DNA of 64,000 bases from Eudorina sp. 2006-703-Eu-15 (Eukaryota > Chlorophyta > Chlorophyceae > Chlamydomonadales > Volvocaceae). The position numbers and the translations under genes are program-made. The DNA is taken from positions 102,742 through 166,741 of the forward strand of contig BDSI01000195.1 of the NCBI GenBank assembly GCA_003117195.1, read 5' to 3'. Below the pieces are notes generated by a model. The model made no database searches. It had not been told where the DNA came from and saw only the letters and a list, made by a program, of their open reading frames with translations. Below are positions 12,558-23,800 of the stretch, in pieces; position 1 is the first letter of the stretch, and each line of letters opens with the position of its first letter.

Positions 12558-12926
12558 ACCGTAGTACCGTAGTACCGTTACAGTGTGCCGGGCCCTGTCT
12601 AAGGGTTTATGTCGCAGTTTTATATGATGCTATAGGACACCTTCAACCATCATCACACCGAACCTACGCCATACGAACCGAGAGTCCAAGGCGGTTGATC
12701 CTGCCAACTAAGGATCCCACCTCATCCATTCACCCGCACATCCGTAGAGACAGAGGGTTCAGCAATCGCCACCGATCTAGCGTGCGAATCTCAATCCATC
12801 AACTGTGATCTCAACTCCACATCTCAGCAGCTAGCCATAATCTCATGCTCCCGAACAATGTCGGGGGTCACCCTGGGACTCGAACCCAGGACCTTAAACC
12901 GCCTAACCGCGGTAGTGTCACCTGAC
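12558..12926 (-). mobile_element. SINE-like element with tRNA-type B box (copy 1)
   Basis: The 369 bp insert is flanked by a 9 bp direct repeat, CGCACATGT, at 12,549-12,557 and 12,927-12,935. Copy 2 has a single CGCACATGT at the same place with the flanks joined, so an empty site is present in the window. On the minus strand the element starts with a tRNA-like part: a T-arm with a 5 bp stem (CTGGG/CCCAG) and loop TTCGAGT at 12,873-12,889, containing a perfect B box GGTTCGAGTCC, with an A-box-like GCGGTTAGGCGG just upstream. The anticodon arm is missing or shortened. The far end is a short 8 bp tandem tail (ACTACGGT units). This layout fits a tRNA-derived SINE. A deletion in copy 2 between pre-existing 9 bp repeats is the alternative. 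Confidence 0.65.
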
Positions 12927-14053
12927 CGCACATGTGAAAACACTGCATGGGACCGCCAGCGGCCATGCTGTTGAATGTCGTCCTTGCTGGCGCCGGCGTT
13001 AGCAGCGGCCGTGGCACCGCCCTTCCGCAGGCTGTGCGAAGAAATGCGCTGTAAGTCCGTCGACCTCAAAACCCCGGGACGCGAAGGGGTCAAAGTGGGT
13101 CTGGAAAAGGGTTGTGCAAACAGTGCACGGCGATGATACCGCGGGTCCCCGTCTAGTCCACGCTGTTTGTGGTGGTGAAAACCACCGGTTGAGCACTGAC
13201 GCCCATCCAGCCTGCCAGTCCACAGTTCTGACACTCGCCCTAGCAAAATGCGGTCGCACAACCTTGATGATCGGCACAGGCCGAGGCGAGTCCCACAAAG
13301 AGGCCTGCACACCGCCCAGCACAATAGCGCCAGCTCTCTCTGCCGCATCATTCCCTTGCCCCTCAGCCAGCACGCCCCCAGACAGCTGCAAGGGCGAGGT
13401 GCGCAGGCCTCCCGCCTCCACCGCCGCACCTGGCCCACGGGTCCGCCGCACCCCCGCGTATCCGTGCTCGCAAACAACAATTTCGGCGCCCTTCCACCGG
13501 GACCGGGTGTTCCAACGGGCCCAGATAGCTCGTAGGCGCCTATTGCTGACGGGACCTGGAGAGGGTTGCGGACTGCCAGCTGCGTTGGGGCGCCTCTCTG
13601 GATGCAGCTGCGTGGATCCGTGGCTGAGGGCTGCGGAGCCCTCCCTGTTGCCACATCGGGACGAGGACCTGTCGTCCTTCGGGCGCTGCGCCCTCCAGCT
13701 GACCAGGACCCCTGCACCTCCGCGGGTCCCAAGCAGCACTGATGTGTCATGCATGTACCGCCCTCCCAACTCCCGCAGCACCGGCCCCCCCCCACGTCCC
13801 GCAGCTGTGTGTTACAGCCGCAACCCAAGATGCCCGACAGCTCCAGGGGAATGTCCTTCTCTGCAGGGTTGCTTGGGCAGTGCCTCCAAACACACCGTTG
13901 CCGCGTCGGCGAGGGAGATGGACCCAGCTGCTGCCATGACGTCGCACAGGCCTGCAGATGTGCAGAGGGGGGAGGAGGAAGGGGGAAGGCGGACGGGGGG
14001 GATGGCGGAGGCAACATACGCGCGCCAAGCGATGTTCGACAAGCCGTCCACAA
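12927..14053 (-). pseudogene. Tyrosine recombinase relic (copy 1)
   Basis: On the minus strand the frame carries the C-terminal signature of tyrosine recombinases of the kind found in DIRS-like elements, Cryptons and algal phage-type integrases: SHSLRKGGATAAANAG followed by DDIQQHGRWRSHAV. The HxxR motif (His codon at 13,034-13,036) and the GRW tryptophan are present. The position that should hold the nucleophilic Tyr reads His (in FSHV), one base change from Tyr. Upstream residues show no clear catalytic first Arg, and fragments of plausible recombinase sequence are spread over two or three frames (for example around 13,100-13,250). The frame then reads into the SINE-like insert. I take it as dead. 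No terminal repeats were found to define a whole element. Confidence 0.6.
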
Positions 14054-14376
14054 CCACGTGGGGTAGCAATCACGCGAAACAACGATGACGAGTCTCCTTC
14101 CCTCACGGGAAGTGCTCAGAGCTCTGTTTCTGAAGTGCTACTCGGTGGGATGTCTCAGCCCGCCCTTACCCAGCCGCGCATAGGGCTCCTCCCCAGCCCG
14201 CTCCAAATCGGCCATGCATAGGCGTCCTCCCTAGCCCGCCCCAACGCTGTCACGCATAGCCTTGCTCCCCAAGCCGCCCCAGCCCGGCCACGCATCGTCC
14301 TTGTCCAACCCAACCTGCTTAACCTCCTGAGCCTCCCCTGGCCTCGGCGGGCTCCAGCAGGTAGGACCGTGTGTCC

Positions 14377-14915
14377 AGCGGCTCCACCAGCGGCTCCCCC
14401 AGCGGCTCCCCCAGCGGCTCCCCAGCGGCTCCCCCAGCGGCTCCCTCCACCAGCGGCTTCCCCAGCGGCTCCCCCAGCGGCTCCCCCAGCGGCTCCCTCC
14501 ACCAGCGGCTCCCCCAGCGGCTTCCTCCCCCAGCGGCTTCCTCCCCCAGCGGCTCCCTCCCCCAGCGGCTCCCTCCACCAGCGGCTCCCCAGCGGCTCCC
14601 TCCACCAGCGGCTCCACCAGCGGCTCCCTCCCCAGCGGCTCCCCAGCGGCTCCCCAGCGGCTCCCCCAGCGGCTCCCTCCACCAGCGGCTCCCGCCACCA
14701 GCGGCTCCCTCCACCAGCGGCTCCCCCAGCGGCTCCCTCCACCAGCGGCTCCACCAGCGGCTCCCTCCCCCAGCGGCTCCCCCAGCGGCTCCCCCAGCGG
14801 CTCCCCCAGCGGCTCCCTCCACCAGCGGCTCCCGCCACCAGCGGCTCCACCAGCGGCTCCCTCCACCAGCGGCTCCCTCCACCAGCGGCTCCCTCCACCA
14901 GCGGCTCCACCAGCG
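14377..14915. repeat. CAGCGGCTCC minisatellite, first block (copy 1)
   Basis: Tandem variants of 12 and 16 bases (CAGCGGCTCCCC, CAGCGGCTCCCTCCAC) run for about 540 bases with no stop in several frames on both strands, which explains the long Ala/Pro/Ser or Gly/Glu/Trp open frames here. The minus strand is a series of four- to five-G runs separated by AGCCGCT, so it fits the G-quadruplex pattern over its whole length. Confidence 0.9.
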
Positions 14916-17508
14916 GGGGCCCGCCGTCGTGCAGGCGAACACCAGGGCCGCGGACCGTGACCGAATCCGCGAAAGGCCCACCGGGGCCTGCTTGAATGCG
15001 GAGGACACCACACCGGAGCCACACAGGAGAGGCAGTGCAGTCGCGAATCAGCGGCGGCTAAGCGCCGCGGAGGTGCCGACGCCGGCTTGTTAAGCGGCCA
15101 GGTAGGCCGACAGGGAATGCTGCGCCACTGCCCGCCACTGCCCACCACCACAATTGCAACACCAGGCCGTAGCCGACGCCTGGGCGCTGTGGGAGGCTGC
15201 GGCCGCTCCGGACGTTGCGGTGGCCAGGGCAGGTGCACACACGTGTGTGAAGCAATGACAGGACCGTGCGAGGTGACGTAAGCGTTCGATCCGAAAGCGC
15301 GTCACCACTCCCGCTTGGAGGCGCCACTGTTTGCTTTCCAAAGGCACCTATGGCCAAGAGCGGCACCATCGGCACCGCGCGGCCTCCCCCTTCCGCCTCC
15401 TCCAGCTCTACCTACTCACCGCGCCTTCACTGACTCTGTGTAGCCGCTCGTACTCGTCCACGGACCGGCACTCCGCCATCTTCTTCATCTGGCTGCGGAG
15501 ACACATGAAGCGCAACAGGTGGCGACACAAGCGGGGCCATGTTGGTGCCGAGTCATGTTCCGCGGCACGCCAGCCCGGGGCGGAAGCGACATTACCCAGG
15601 ACCGATATTGTTGATAAGCCCCAAACCAGCCGGGGTCCAGCCCGCCCAATCGTACGCAAGGTTGGGCACCCCAGGCGATGACTGTCTACCAAGATCGTTG
15701 ATTGTCCCCCACACCGAACTGCGGACAGCGTTTGCCGACCCAGTCCCCCGAGGCTGGGTCAACCGAGGCGCGTCAACAAGTCCAACATGACAGATGAAAG
15801 AAGATTGCCCCGCGTTGAAAATGTCGGAGGTTAGGGTTGCGGTCCAGCACAACCCACTGGCCGGGACCGCCGCTTCCCAGGAGCGCCCTTGTGGCATTCA
15901 ATTCGTCGTGGCATTCAAGGTGCTTACACATGATTGATTCCGGTCACTGGCAACAGGCGGATGCGCTCCGGGTGCGCTGCAGGGGGCCCTTGTACGTCCA
16001 CACACCGCCAGTTCCTTCCCAGCTGCCGGCTATTCCGTACATCCGTACACTTACTTGCTGATGAGCTGCTCGCCGCCGCCTCCTGTCCGCGCCCCGGTGG
16101 CCATGCCCCGGCCCTCCGATCCCTCCTCCTTGTCCGGTGAGCCCGGCGCGCTGGAGCTACCGCGCCCGCCTGAGGCTCTTCCTGCTGCTGCGGCCCCGCT
16201 GGGGCCCCGCCGGGGCGCCCCGACACGTTCTCCGCGCTGACGCCCTTCCGGGGACTGGGCGCCGACGCCCTGCCGGGGACTGGGCGACGTCCCTGTGCCG
16301 GCAGTAGACCACACAAAAGCATCTCAAGGAAAGGGGGACAAAGCGTGTTAGGAGACAAACACGTACGGGAAATATCACATGCTAAAACGGGGCGAGTTGG
16401 GATGCAGGCCCTGCGGAGGAGCTTGCCACGTCGTCCCCGGAGCCGATAGTCATGCGACCCGCCGAGCCCGCCGGTAACCAATGTGCCGCACGCACGGATC
16501 TCGTCGGACACCACGAGGGACCCGAGGGACACGGGGCCCACGAGGGACAAGACGGACACGGGGGAACCGAGGGACCCGAGGGACAAGAGGGACACAAGGG
16601 ATGCGAGGGACACGGGGGACATTCCTCCATTCTGTCAGCACGGCGGCTCCGGTACCGCTCGCGGCCCGGGTCCTCCTCCCTCGCCCGGTCGCGATCGCGG
16701 CCCGGGTCCGGTCCGCCGCAACCACCACGCCTTCGGCCCTCCACGCCCCCCCGCTCCGGCGCAGTGAACCCCGCGATGCTGCGGTGGCCGCTGATGTCGC
16801 CTGCGGCCGGACCGGCAGAGGGGGCCAATGCAGTAGGAACGCGAACGAGGGAGGAGGGGCCCCACGGGCTTTTCACCCGCTGCTCGTATGATTGGCTGCT
16901 GTATGACTGAATATTACAGAGAAGCTCGGGAAGAGGTCGTTGGCGCAAATTAGGAGAGGCCCCGCAAGCACGCACGACGCCACCCATTTGCCGCGATGGC
17001 CCCACTTGATCGAAAGCCCTTCGACCGGAGGCTGCACAGCAGCGAGCTGTAACTCTTGCTGACGGAATATGCCGCGGCAGCGAACACAAGGTAGCCAATG
17101 CACAGCCATTGGGACCCTTCGCTCGGGCTTGGTGTCTCCTAGGTCTGACACCTAGCCGAAGGACCGGGTCAAGCGACTGTGGTGGCTGGCTGGGTTAGTA
17201 GGGCAGTGCGGAGTGCGCCCTGTTCGTCGCGGGTCCCGTCCCCGCAACGACGGGCAGCCGTACCTTCCTCCGACTCAGACGCTGACAGGGAGGACTTCAT
17301 TGCCAGCGGACCATCGGGGTCGTTCCCCAGCGCCGCCGCCGCCGCCGCCTTCGCTTGCTGCCGCCGGAACGCCCATCAACTCCTCAGCCGGCCAGTCCAC
17401 CGCCGATATGGGCGCGTGGCGCTTCGCCGGCGGCGTCCGGCCGTCGACCATACCGCCGCCGCCCCCAGCGCCGCCGCGGTCCGGCCGTCGACCATACCGC
17501 CGCCGCCA
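14916..17508. repeat. Second complex segment of composite unit (copy 1)
   Basis: 2.6 kb between the two minisatellites. It contains the degenerate minus-strand frame described separately, a run of roughly 9-12 base GAGGGACAC-type repeats (16,510-16,625), and an inverted repeat GGTGTC...GACACC at about 17,130-17,152. The right end reads SDSDADREDF-like codons on the plus strand (about 17,262-17,300), protein-like but without a recognised family. Matching stretches lie at 3,165-5,244 (copy 0) and 30,058-32,275 (copy 2, truncated on the right). Confidence 0.6.
15408..15897 (-). pseudogene. Degenerate protein-like frame, possibly transposase-derived (copy 1)
   Basis: On the minus strand two overlapping frames (15,592-15,897 and 15,408-15,692) join into one in copy 2 (30,489-31,037, 182 codons) because of a one-base difference. 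The C-terminal part reads LRSQMKKMAECRSVDEYERL, which has the look of real protein rather than GC-biased noise. I am reminded of the zinc-finger/SWIM side of MULE-type transposases but cannot establish this. Copy 0 carries it at 3,164-3,673. Treat as an unrecognised relic. Confidence 0.3.
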
Positions 17509-17569
17509 GCGGCTCCACCAGCGGCTCCCCCAGCGGCTCCCTCCACCATCGGCTCCCTCCACCAGCGAC

Positions 17570-17609
<40 letters not shown>

Positions 17610-17727
17610 AGCGCTCCCTCCCCAGCGGCTCCCCCAGCGGCTCCCTCCCCAGCGGCTCCCTCCCCAGCGGCTCCCTCCACCAGCGGCTCCCTCCACCAGC
17701 GGCTCCCTCCACCAGCGGCTCCCTCCA
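17509..17727. repeat. CAGCGGCTCC minisatellite, second block, with a 39-base C run (copy 1)
   Basis: Same unit family as the first block, placed just before satellite array 2. Bases 17,571-17,609 are an uninterrupted run of 39 C. The run has no counterpart in copy 0. Confidence 0.9.
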
Positions 17728-17800
17728 CCGGCGCCTCTACCGGCACCTACAAACGTACCAACACCTGCAACTTACCAACACCTGCAACTTACCAACACCG

Positions 17801-20800
17801 CGCCTGCAAGCAATAACAAGTAACCACCAAGGGAGTCAGCTCGTGCCATAACGCGCGCGGGCAGATCCGTATTATCGCACAGCCACAACACCGACCTGGC
17901 CCATCACCTATCACCATGAGCGGCCCTGCACGCAAGTACGCAAGTCAGGCGGTCAGACCGCCTATCGTGGAAGGCAGTTGCACAGTGATGTAGATGCCGA
18001 CGTACCGTCGAGGTAGGTCCGCAGGCGCTCTTCTGGACCAACTAACGTAAGCAGGCTCCATCTCGCGAGGGGCATCGCAGCGCACAAGGAATGGGGCGGG
18101 GGGTTAGAAGAGTGACGTGATCAAATCAAGCTCGTGGGTCTACGGCATTGTACGAAATCAATAGCAAACAACGTGAATGCGTGTGCAAAGGCTGCGCTGC
18201 GCTGTGCTGAGCTTAGCTGAACGGCGGGGCTGAGGTGGCTGCTGCGCGGAGCTGAACGGCGGGGCTGAGGTGGCTGCTGCGCGGAGCTGAAGCAATCAAG
18301 GGCGGTGCTGCAAGACGACGCGGGACCGTGCGAAGGATGATTCCCCGAGCCCAACCCAGTTACCCAATCCATCCCTGGACCCGACCCAACGAGCGACCCG
18401 GCACATACATGATCCCGAGCCCAGCCCATTTAGCCCAATCGTCACCTTCCGGATGCGGGATCTCGTGAAGGTGCACAGCATGGGCTTTGGTCTTGGGGAT
18501 AGGATGTAGGGGGATGCGTCAGGCGGTGAGTGAACGTGTTGGCAAACCCGACGGATCGCTCCTTCCGATGAGCGATCCTGCAAGAAGCGACGCGAGGGCG
18601 GGGTCAGCGTGTATGGTGTGTGGAAAGCTGGCGTGGTAAGCTGGCGAAGCAAAACTTACCTACCAACTTACCAACACCTGGATGGGCTACCACCGCGCCT
18701 GCAAGCAATGAGGAGTAACCACCAAGGGAGTCAGCTCGTGCCATGAGCAAGGGGCCGATTCGCAATCGATCACGAAGCGGCTGACGCATCACCTTGTAGG
18801 CGCGGACTGACCACCGCACCTGGCCAATCAATCCGCAACAGCAGCCACCGCGCCTGCAAGCAATGAGGAGTAACCACCAAGGGAGTCAGCTCGTGCCATA
18901 ACGCGCGGGCAGATCCGTATTATCGCACAGCCACAACACCGACCTGGCCCATCACCTATCACCATGAGCGGCCCTGCACGCAAGTACGCAAGTCAGGCGG
19001 TCAGACCGCCTATCGTGGAAGGCAGTTGCACAGTGATGTAGATGCCGACGTACCGTCGAGATAGGTCCGCAGGCGCGCTTCTGGACCAACTAACGTAAGC
19101 AGGCTCCATCTCGCGAGGGGCATCGCAGCGCACAAGGAATGGGGCGGGGGGTTAGAAGAGTGACGTGATCAAATCAAGCTCGTGGGTCTACGGCATTGTA
19201 CGAAATCAATAGCAAACAACGTGAATGCGTGTGCAAAGGCTGCGCTGCGCTGTGCTGAGCTTAGCTGAACGGCGGCGGGGCTGAGGTGGCTGCTGCGCGG
19301 AGCTGAACGGCGGGGCTGAGGTGGCTGCTGCGCGGAGCTGAAGCAATCAAGGGCGGTGCTGCAAGACGACGCGGGACCGTGCGAAGGATGATTCCCCGAG
19401 CCCAACCCAGTTACCCAATCCATCCCTGGGCCCGACCCAACGAGCGACCCGGCACATACATGATCCCGAGCCCAGCCCATTTAGCCCAATCGTCACCTAC
19501 CGGATGCGGGATCTCGTGAAGGTGCACAGCATGGGCTTTGGTCTTGGGGATAGGATGTAGGGGGATGCGTCAGCCGGTGAGTGAACGTGTTGGCAAACCC
19601 GACGGAGCGCTCCTTCCGATGAGCGATCCTGCAAGAAGCGACGCAAGGGCGGGGTCAGCGTGTATGGTGTGTGGAAAGCTGGCGTGGAAAGCTGGCGATG
19701 CAAAACTTACCTACCAACTTACCAACACCTGGACCGCGCCTGCAAGCAATGAGGAGTAACCACCAAGGGAGTCAGCTCGTGCCATGAGCAAGGGGCCGAT
19801 TCGCAATCGATCACGAAGCGGCTGACTCATCACCTTGCAGGTAGGCGCGGACTGACCACCACACCTGGCCAATCAATCCGCAACAGCAGCCACCGCGCCT
19901 GCAAGCAATAAGAAGTAACCACCAAGGGAGTCAGCTCGTGCCATAACGCGCGGGCAGACCCGTATTATCGCACAGCCACAACACCGACCTGGCCCATCAC
20001 CTATCACCATGAGCGGTCCTGCACGCAAGTACGCAAGTAAGGCGGTCAGACCGCCTATCGTGGAAGGCAGTTGCACAGTGATGTAGATGCCGACGTACCG
20101 TCGAGGTAGGTCCGCAGGCGCTCTTCTGGACCAACTAACATAAGCAGGCTCCATCTCGCGAGGGGCATCGCAGCGCACAAGGAATGGGGCAGGGGGTTAG
20201 AAGAGTGACGTGATCAAATCAAGCTCGTGGGTCTACGGCATTGTACGAAATCAATAGCAAACAACGTGAATGCGTGTGCAAAGCAAGGCTGCGCTGCGCT
20301 GTGCTGAGCTTAGCTGAACGGCGGCGGGGCTGAGGTGGCTGCTGCGCGGAGCTGAACGGCGGGGCTTGAGGTGGCTGCTGCGCGGAGCTGAAGCAATCAA
20401 GGGCGGTGCTGCAAGACGACGCGGGACCGTGCGAAGGATGATTCCCCGAGCCCAACCCAGTTACCCAATCCATCCCTGGGCCCGACCCAACGAGCGACCC
20501 GGCACATACATGATCCCGAGCCCAGCCCATTTAGCCCAATCGTCACCTTCCGGATGCGGGATCTCGTGAAGGTGCACACCATGGGCTTGGGTCTTGGGGA
20601 TAGGATGTAGGGGGATGCGTCAGGCGGTGAGTGAACGTGTTGGCAAACCCGACGGATCGCTCCTTCCGATGAGCGATCCTGCAAGAAGCGACGCGAGGGC
20701 GGGGTCAGCGTGTATGGTGTGTGGAAAGCTGGCGTGGAAAGCTGGCGATGCAAAACTTACCTACCAACTTACCAACACCTGGATGGGCTACCACCGCGCC

Positions 20801-23800
20801 TGCAAGCAATGAGGAGTAACCACCAAGGGAGTCAGCTCGTGCCATGAGCAAGGGGCCGATTCGCAGCGGCTGACTCATCACCTTGTAGGCGCGGACTGAC
20901 CACCGCACCTGGCCAATCAATCCGCAACAGCAGCCACCGCGCCTGCAAGCAATGAGGAGTAACCACCAAGGGAGTCAGCTCGTGCCATAACGCGCGGGCA
21001 GATCCGTATTATCGCACAGCCACAACACCGACCTGGCCCATCACCTATCACCATGAGCGGCCCTGCACGCAAGTACGCAAGTCAGGCGGTCAGACCGCCT
21101 ATCGTGGAAGGCAGTTGCACAGTGATGTAGATGCCGACGTACCGTCGAGATAGGTCCGCAGGCGCTCTTCTGGACCAACTAACGTAAGCAGGCTCCATCT
21201 CGCGAGGGGCATCGCAGCGCACAAGGAATGGGGCGGGGGGTTAGAAGAGTGACGTGATCAAATCAAGCTCGTGGGTCTACGGCATTGTACGAAATCAATA
21301 GCAAACAACGTGAATGCGTGTGCAAAGGCTGCGCTGCGCTGTGCTGAGCTTAGCTGAACGGCGGCGGGGCTGAGGTGGCTGCTGCGCGGAGCTGAACGGC
21401 GGGGCTGAGGTGGCTGCTGCGCGGAGCTGAAGCAATCAAGGGCGGTGCTGCAAGACGACGCGGGACCGTGCGAAGGATGATTCCCCGAGCCCAACCCAGT
21501 TACCCAATCCATCCCTGGGCCCGACCCAACGAGCGACCCGGCACATACATGATCCCGAGCCCAGCCCATTTAGCCCAATCGTCACCTACCGGATGCGGGA
21601 TCTCGTGAAGGTGCACACCATGGGCTTTGGTCTTGGGGATAGGATGTAGGGGGATGCGTCAGGCGGTGAGTGAACGTGTTGGCAAACCCGACGGATCGCT
21701 CCTTCCGATGAGCGATCCTGCAAGAAGCGACGCGAGGGCGGGGTCAGCGTGTATGGTGTGTGGAAAGCTGGCGTGGAAAGCTGGCGAAGCAAAACTTACC
21801 TACCAACTTACCAACACCTGGATGGGCTACCACCGCGCCTGCAAGCAATGAGGAGTAATCACCAAGGGAGTCAGCTCGTGCCATGAGCAAGGGGCCGATT
21901 CGCAATCGATCACGAAGCGGCTGACTCATCACCTTGTAGGCGCGGACTGACCACCGCACCTGGCCAATCAATCCGCAACAGCAGCCACCGCGCCTGCAAG
22001 CAATGAGGAGTAACCACCAAGGGAGTCAGCTTGTGCCATAACGCGCGGGCAGATCCGTATTATCGCACAGCCACAACACCGACCTGGCCCATCACCTATC
22101 ACCATGAGCGGCCCTGCACGCAAGTACGCAAGTAAGGCGGTCAGACCGCCTATCGTGGAAGGCAGTTGCACAGTGATGTAGATGCCGACGTACCGTCGAG
22201 ATAGGTCCGCAGGCGCTCTTCTGGACCAACTAACGTAAGCAGGCTCCATCTCGCGAGGGGCATCGCAGCGCACAAGGAATGGGGCGGGGGTTAGAAGAGT
22301 GACGTGATCAAATCAAGCTCGTGGGTCTACGGCATTGTACGAAATCAATAGCAAACAACGTGAATGCGTGTGCAAAGGCTGCGCTGCGCTGTGCTGAGCT
22401 TAGCTGAACGGCGGCGGGCTGAGGTGGCTGCTGCGCGGAGCTGAACGGCGGGGCTGAGGTGGCTGCTGCGCGGAGCTGAAGCAATCAAGGGCGGTGCTGC
22501 AAGACGACGCGGGACCGTGCGAAGGATGATTCCCCGAGCCCAACCCAGTTACCCAATCCATCCCTGGGCCCGACCCAACGAGCGACCCGGCACATACATG
22601 ATCCCGAGCCCAGCCCATTTAGCCCAATCGTCACCTACCGGATGCGGGATCTCGTGAAGGTGCACACCATGGGCTTGGGTCTTGGGGATAGGATGTAGGG
22701 GATGCGTCAGGCGGTGAGTGAACGTGTTGGCAAACCCGACGGAGCGCTCCTTCCGATGAGCGATCCTGCAAGAAGCGACGCGAGGGCGGGGTCAGCGTGT
22801 ATGGTGTGTGGAAAGCTGGCGTGGTAAGCTGGCGAAGCAAAACTTACCTACCAACTTACCAACACCTGGACCGCGCCTGCAAGCAATGAGGAGTAACCAC
22901 CAAGGGAGTCAGCTCGTGCCATGAGCAAGGGGCCGATTCGCAATCGATCACGAAGCGGCTGACTCATCACCTTGTGGGCGCGGACTGACCACCGCACCTG
23001 GCCAATCAATCCGCAACAGCAGCCACCGCGCCTACAAGCAATAAGAAGAAACCACCAAGGGAGTCAGCTCGTGCCATAACGCGCGCGGGCAGATCCGTAT
23101 TATCGCACAGCCACAACACCGACCTGGCCCATCACCTATCACCATGAGCGGTCCTGCACGCAAGTACGCAAGTAAGGCGGTCAGACCGCCTATCGTGGAG
23201 GGCAGTTGCACAGTGATGTAGATGCCGACGTACCGTCGGGGTAGGTCCGCAGGCGCGCTTCTGGACCAACTAACGTAAACAGGCTCCATCTCGCGAGGGG
23301 CATCGCAGCGCACAAGGAATGGGGCGGGGGGTTAGAAGAGTGACGTGATCAAATCAAGCTCGTGGGTCTACAGCATTGTACGAAATCAATAGCAAACAAC
23401 GTGAATGCGTGTGCAAAGGCTGCGCTGCGCTGTGCTGAGCTTAGCTGAACGGCGGCGGGGCTGAGGTGGCTGCTGCGCGGAGCTGAACGGCGGGGCTGAG
23501 GTGGCTGCTGCGCGGAGCTGAAGCAATCAAGGGCGGTGCTGCAAGACGACGCGGGACCGTGCGAAGGATGATTCCCCGAGCCCAACCCAGTTACCCAATC
23601 CATCCCTGGGCCCGACCCAACGAGCGACCCGACACATACATGATCCCGAGCCCAGCCCATTTAGCCCAATCGTCACCTATCGGATGCGGGATCTCGTGAA
23701 GGTGCACAGCATGGGCTTTGGTCGTGGGGATAGGATGCAGGGGGATGCGTCAGGCGGTGAGTGAACGTGTTGGCAAACCCGACGGAGCGCTCCTTCCGAT

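Noticed and set aside
12824..14053. A 409-codon minus-strand frame as a functional recombinase gene
   Set aside because: It reads through the SINE-like insert, lacks the nucleophilic Tyr, and plausible upstream pieces lie in other frames.
14155..15024. Long Gly/Glu/Trp-rich or Ala/Pro-rich frames of 200-335 codons
   Set aside because: They are translations of the CAGCGGCTCC minisatellite, open in several frames on both strands at once.
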